Positions 47,893 to 48,993 of a DNA stretch of 48,993 nucleotides are shown piece by piece. Within the stretch, counting starts at the first letter, position 1, and each line of letters starts with the position of its first letter. A program made the position numbers and the translations under genes. Origin of the DNA: Rhodocyclales bacterium (GTDB taxonomy: Bacteria; Pseudomonadota; Gammaproteobacteria; Burkholderiales; Rhodocyclaceae); assembly GCA_016235165.1 (NCBI GenBank), contig JACRLX010000057.1, forward strand, positions 1 through 48,993, given 5' to 3'. Under the pieces are notes generated by a model. The model saw only the letters and a list, made by a program, of their open reading frames with translations. It was not told where the DNA came from and made no database searches.

Positions 47893-48829
47893 GACTCATC
47901 AAACGATCGAAGCGGCGCTCGATGAGTTCGCTGGACGAAAGGCTGGAAAGCTGCTTCAGACTTTCTTGAAGAGCCTTCTTCAGATTCTGTGCCATTCCCC
48001 GGTAGTCGCGGTGCGCGCCTCCGACGGGCTCATTGATCACCTTGTCCACCAAGCCCAAGGACTTCAGGCGATGAGCGGTAATGCCCATGGTTTCGGCTGC
48101 ATCGCCTGCCCGCTCCGCGCTCTTCCAGAGGATCGACGCGCATCCTTCTGGTGAGATAACCGAATATGTCGAGTACTGAAGCATCGCAACCACGTCGGCG
48201 ACGGCTATTGCCAGCGCTCCGCCAGAACCACCTTCGCCAATGATTGTGGCAATCAGCGGTACTCTAAGCTCGGCCATCACCGCCAGGTTCCGCCCGATTG
48301 CCTCGGACTGCCCCCGTTCCTCCGCGTCGATCCCGGGGTAAGCCCCGGGCGTATCGACGAAACTGAATATCGGTAATCCGAACTTCTCCGCCAGCTTCAT
48401 GAGCCGGAGCGCCTTTCGGTAACCCTCCGGGCGCGGCATGCCGAAGTTTCGCTGGATCTTTTCCTTGGTATCGCGACCTTTCTGGTGGCCAATCACCATG
48501 CACGACTGACCATTGAAACGGGCGAGTCCACCAACGATGGAACGATCATCGGCGTAGGCCCGATCGCCGTGAAGTTCATGAAAGTCGGTGAATACCAGAT
48601 CAATGTAATCCAGCGTATAGGGGCGCTGCGGATGGCGTGCGACCAAGGCACATTGCCACGGCGTAAGCTTGGCGTAGATTTCCTTGGTCAGGGATTGGCT
48701 TTTGGCGTCGAGGCGCGATATTTCATCGGAGATATCAACTGCCGAATCGTCCTGAACAAAACGCAACTGTTCGATTTTTGCTTCGAGCTCGGCAATGGCT
48801 TGCTCGAATTCCAGAAAGCTTGTCTTCAT
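47861..48829 (-). CDS. accA: acetyl-CoA carboxylase, carboxyltransferase alpha subunit
   Basis: With AccD transfers CO2 from biotin to acetyl-CoA, giving malonyl-CoA for fatty acid synthesis. 322 residues; N-terminal helical segment ([20 protein letters not shown]) and crotonase-fold carboxyltransferase with [37 protein letters not shown] and [15 protein letters not shown]. Lies downstream of the rRNA operon end and upstream of tilS, a common order (accA-tilS). Confidence 0.98.
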   Translation of the reverse strand: MKTSFLEFEQAIAELEAKIEQLRFVQDDSAVDISDEISRLDAKSQSLTKEIYAKLTPWQCALVARHPQRPYTLDYIDLVFTDFHELHGDRAYADDRSIVGGLARFNGQSCMVIGHQKGRDTKEKIQRNFGMPRPEGYRKALRLMKLAEKFGLPIFSFVDTPGAYPGIDAEERGQSEAIGRNLAVMAELRVPLIATIIGEGGSGGALAIAVADVVAMLQYSTYSVISPEGCASILWKSAERAGDAAETMGITAHRLKSLGLVDKVINEPVGGAHRDYRGMAQNLKKALQESLKQLSSLSSSELIERRFDRLMSHGRFKEQAIN

Positions 48830-48879
48830 GGCGCTATTTTAACAGCCGCCGTCGGACGTTTGCCCCTCCCGTAAAGCAC

Positions 48880-48912
48880 AACGCCCCGACTGCGCGTTGC
48901 AGAGGGGGCGTT
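48880..48912 (-). terminator. rRNA operon terminator hairpin
   Basis: AACGCCCC / GGGGCGTT encloses a second stem CTGC / GCAG with a GCGTT loop. It starts about 15 bases after the 5S 3' end on the minus strand. The T-run is poor. Confidence 0.7.
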
Positions 48913-48925
48913 GAGGGGTGGGATA

Positions 48926-48993
48926 GTCTGGCGTTGACCTACTTTCTCACACGGTGAAGTGCAATATCATCGGCGCGGTCTCGTTTCACGGTC
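48926..48993 (-). rRNA. rrf: 5S rRNA, 3' part, cut by the window edge
   Basis: The minus strand reads GACCGTGAAACGAGACCGCG, then a segment with CGATGATATTGCAC and GTGTGAGAAAGTAGGTCAAC, closing with GCCAGAC. These match the 3' two thirds of betaproteobacterial 5S rRNA. The 5' end and the rest of the rrn operon lie beyond the window. Confidence 0.92.

Overview
This 49 kb window looks like chromosomal DNA of a GC-rich betaproteobacterium, most likely Rhodocyclales or a close relative. The evidence is the gene order (ndk-rlmN-pilF-rodZ-ispG-hisS-yfgM-bamB-der-hfq-hflX-hflK-hflC-DUF2065-hisZ-purA), the 5S rRNA fragment at the right edge and the protein sequences. I see no phage, insertion sequence or CRISPR array. 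The species cannot be named from the sequence alone.

Left part (1-16.2 kb): central carbon metabolism at the isocitrate branch point. On the minus strand lie a DUF192 exported protein, a small exported Ala/Pro/Lys-rich protein overlapped with an RluE-type pseudouridine synthase, and AceK (isocitrate dehydrogenase kinase/phosphatase). On the plus strand follow a monomeric NADP-IDH and an unrelated dimeric NADP-IDH that keeps the serine phosphorylated by AceK. A cold-shock gene (minus) and the clpS-clpA-rraA operon separate these from isocitrate lyase (aceA). An anchored alpha/beta hydrolase, a LysR regulator and malate synthase (aceB) complete the region. Both IDH types, their kinase and the whole glyoxylate bypass thus lie within about 14.5 kb.

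16.2-20.2 kb: a three-gene electron-transfer module. It encodes a membrane-anchored NapC/NirT-type multiheme cytochrome fused to an ethylbenzene-dehydrogenase-type haem domain, a dihaem cytochrome c of the c4/FccA type, and a Tat-exported flavocytochrome c sulfide dehydrogenase flavoprotein. It is closed by a strong terminator. This is the most unusual system in the window and suggests periplasmic sulfide (or other sulfur) redox chemistry connected to the membrane.

20.2-25.6 kb: housekeeping genes dut and coaBC (minus), radC, rpmB and rpmG (plus), rnr (minus), and a tRNA-Leu(CAG) gene whose promoter overlaps the rnr start codon.

25.6-40.9 kb: about 15 kb of co-directional minus-strand housekeeping genes, many overlapping by one to four bases (listed above).

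41-47 kb: a TRAP dicarboxylate transporter (dctP, dctQ, dctM, minus) divergent from a DctS/DctR-like two-component system (plus). Import of C4-dicarboxylates would feed the same part of metabolism as the left-hand glyoxylate genes. The window ends with tilS, accA and the 3' end of an rRNA operon (5S), all minus.

Across the window there is also a dispersed short repeat with the core AAAGTCGGCGCTGG, found six times on both strands. Promoters, operators and hairpins below were found by eye; none is experimentally supported here.
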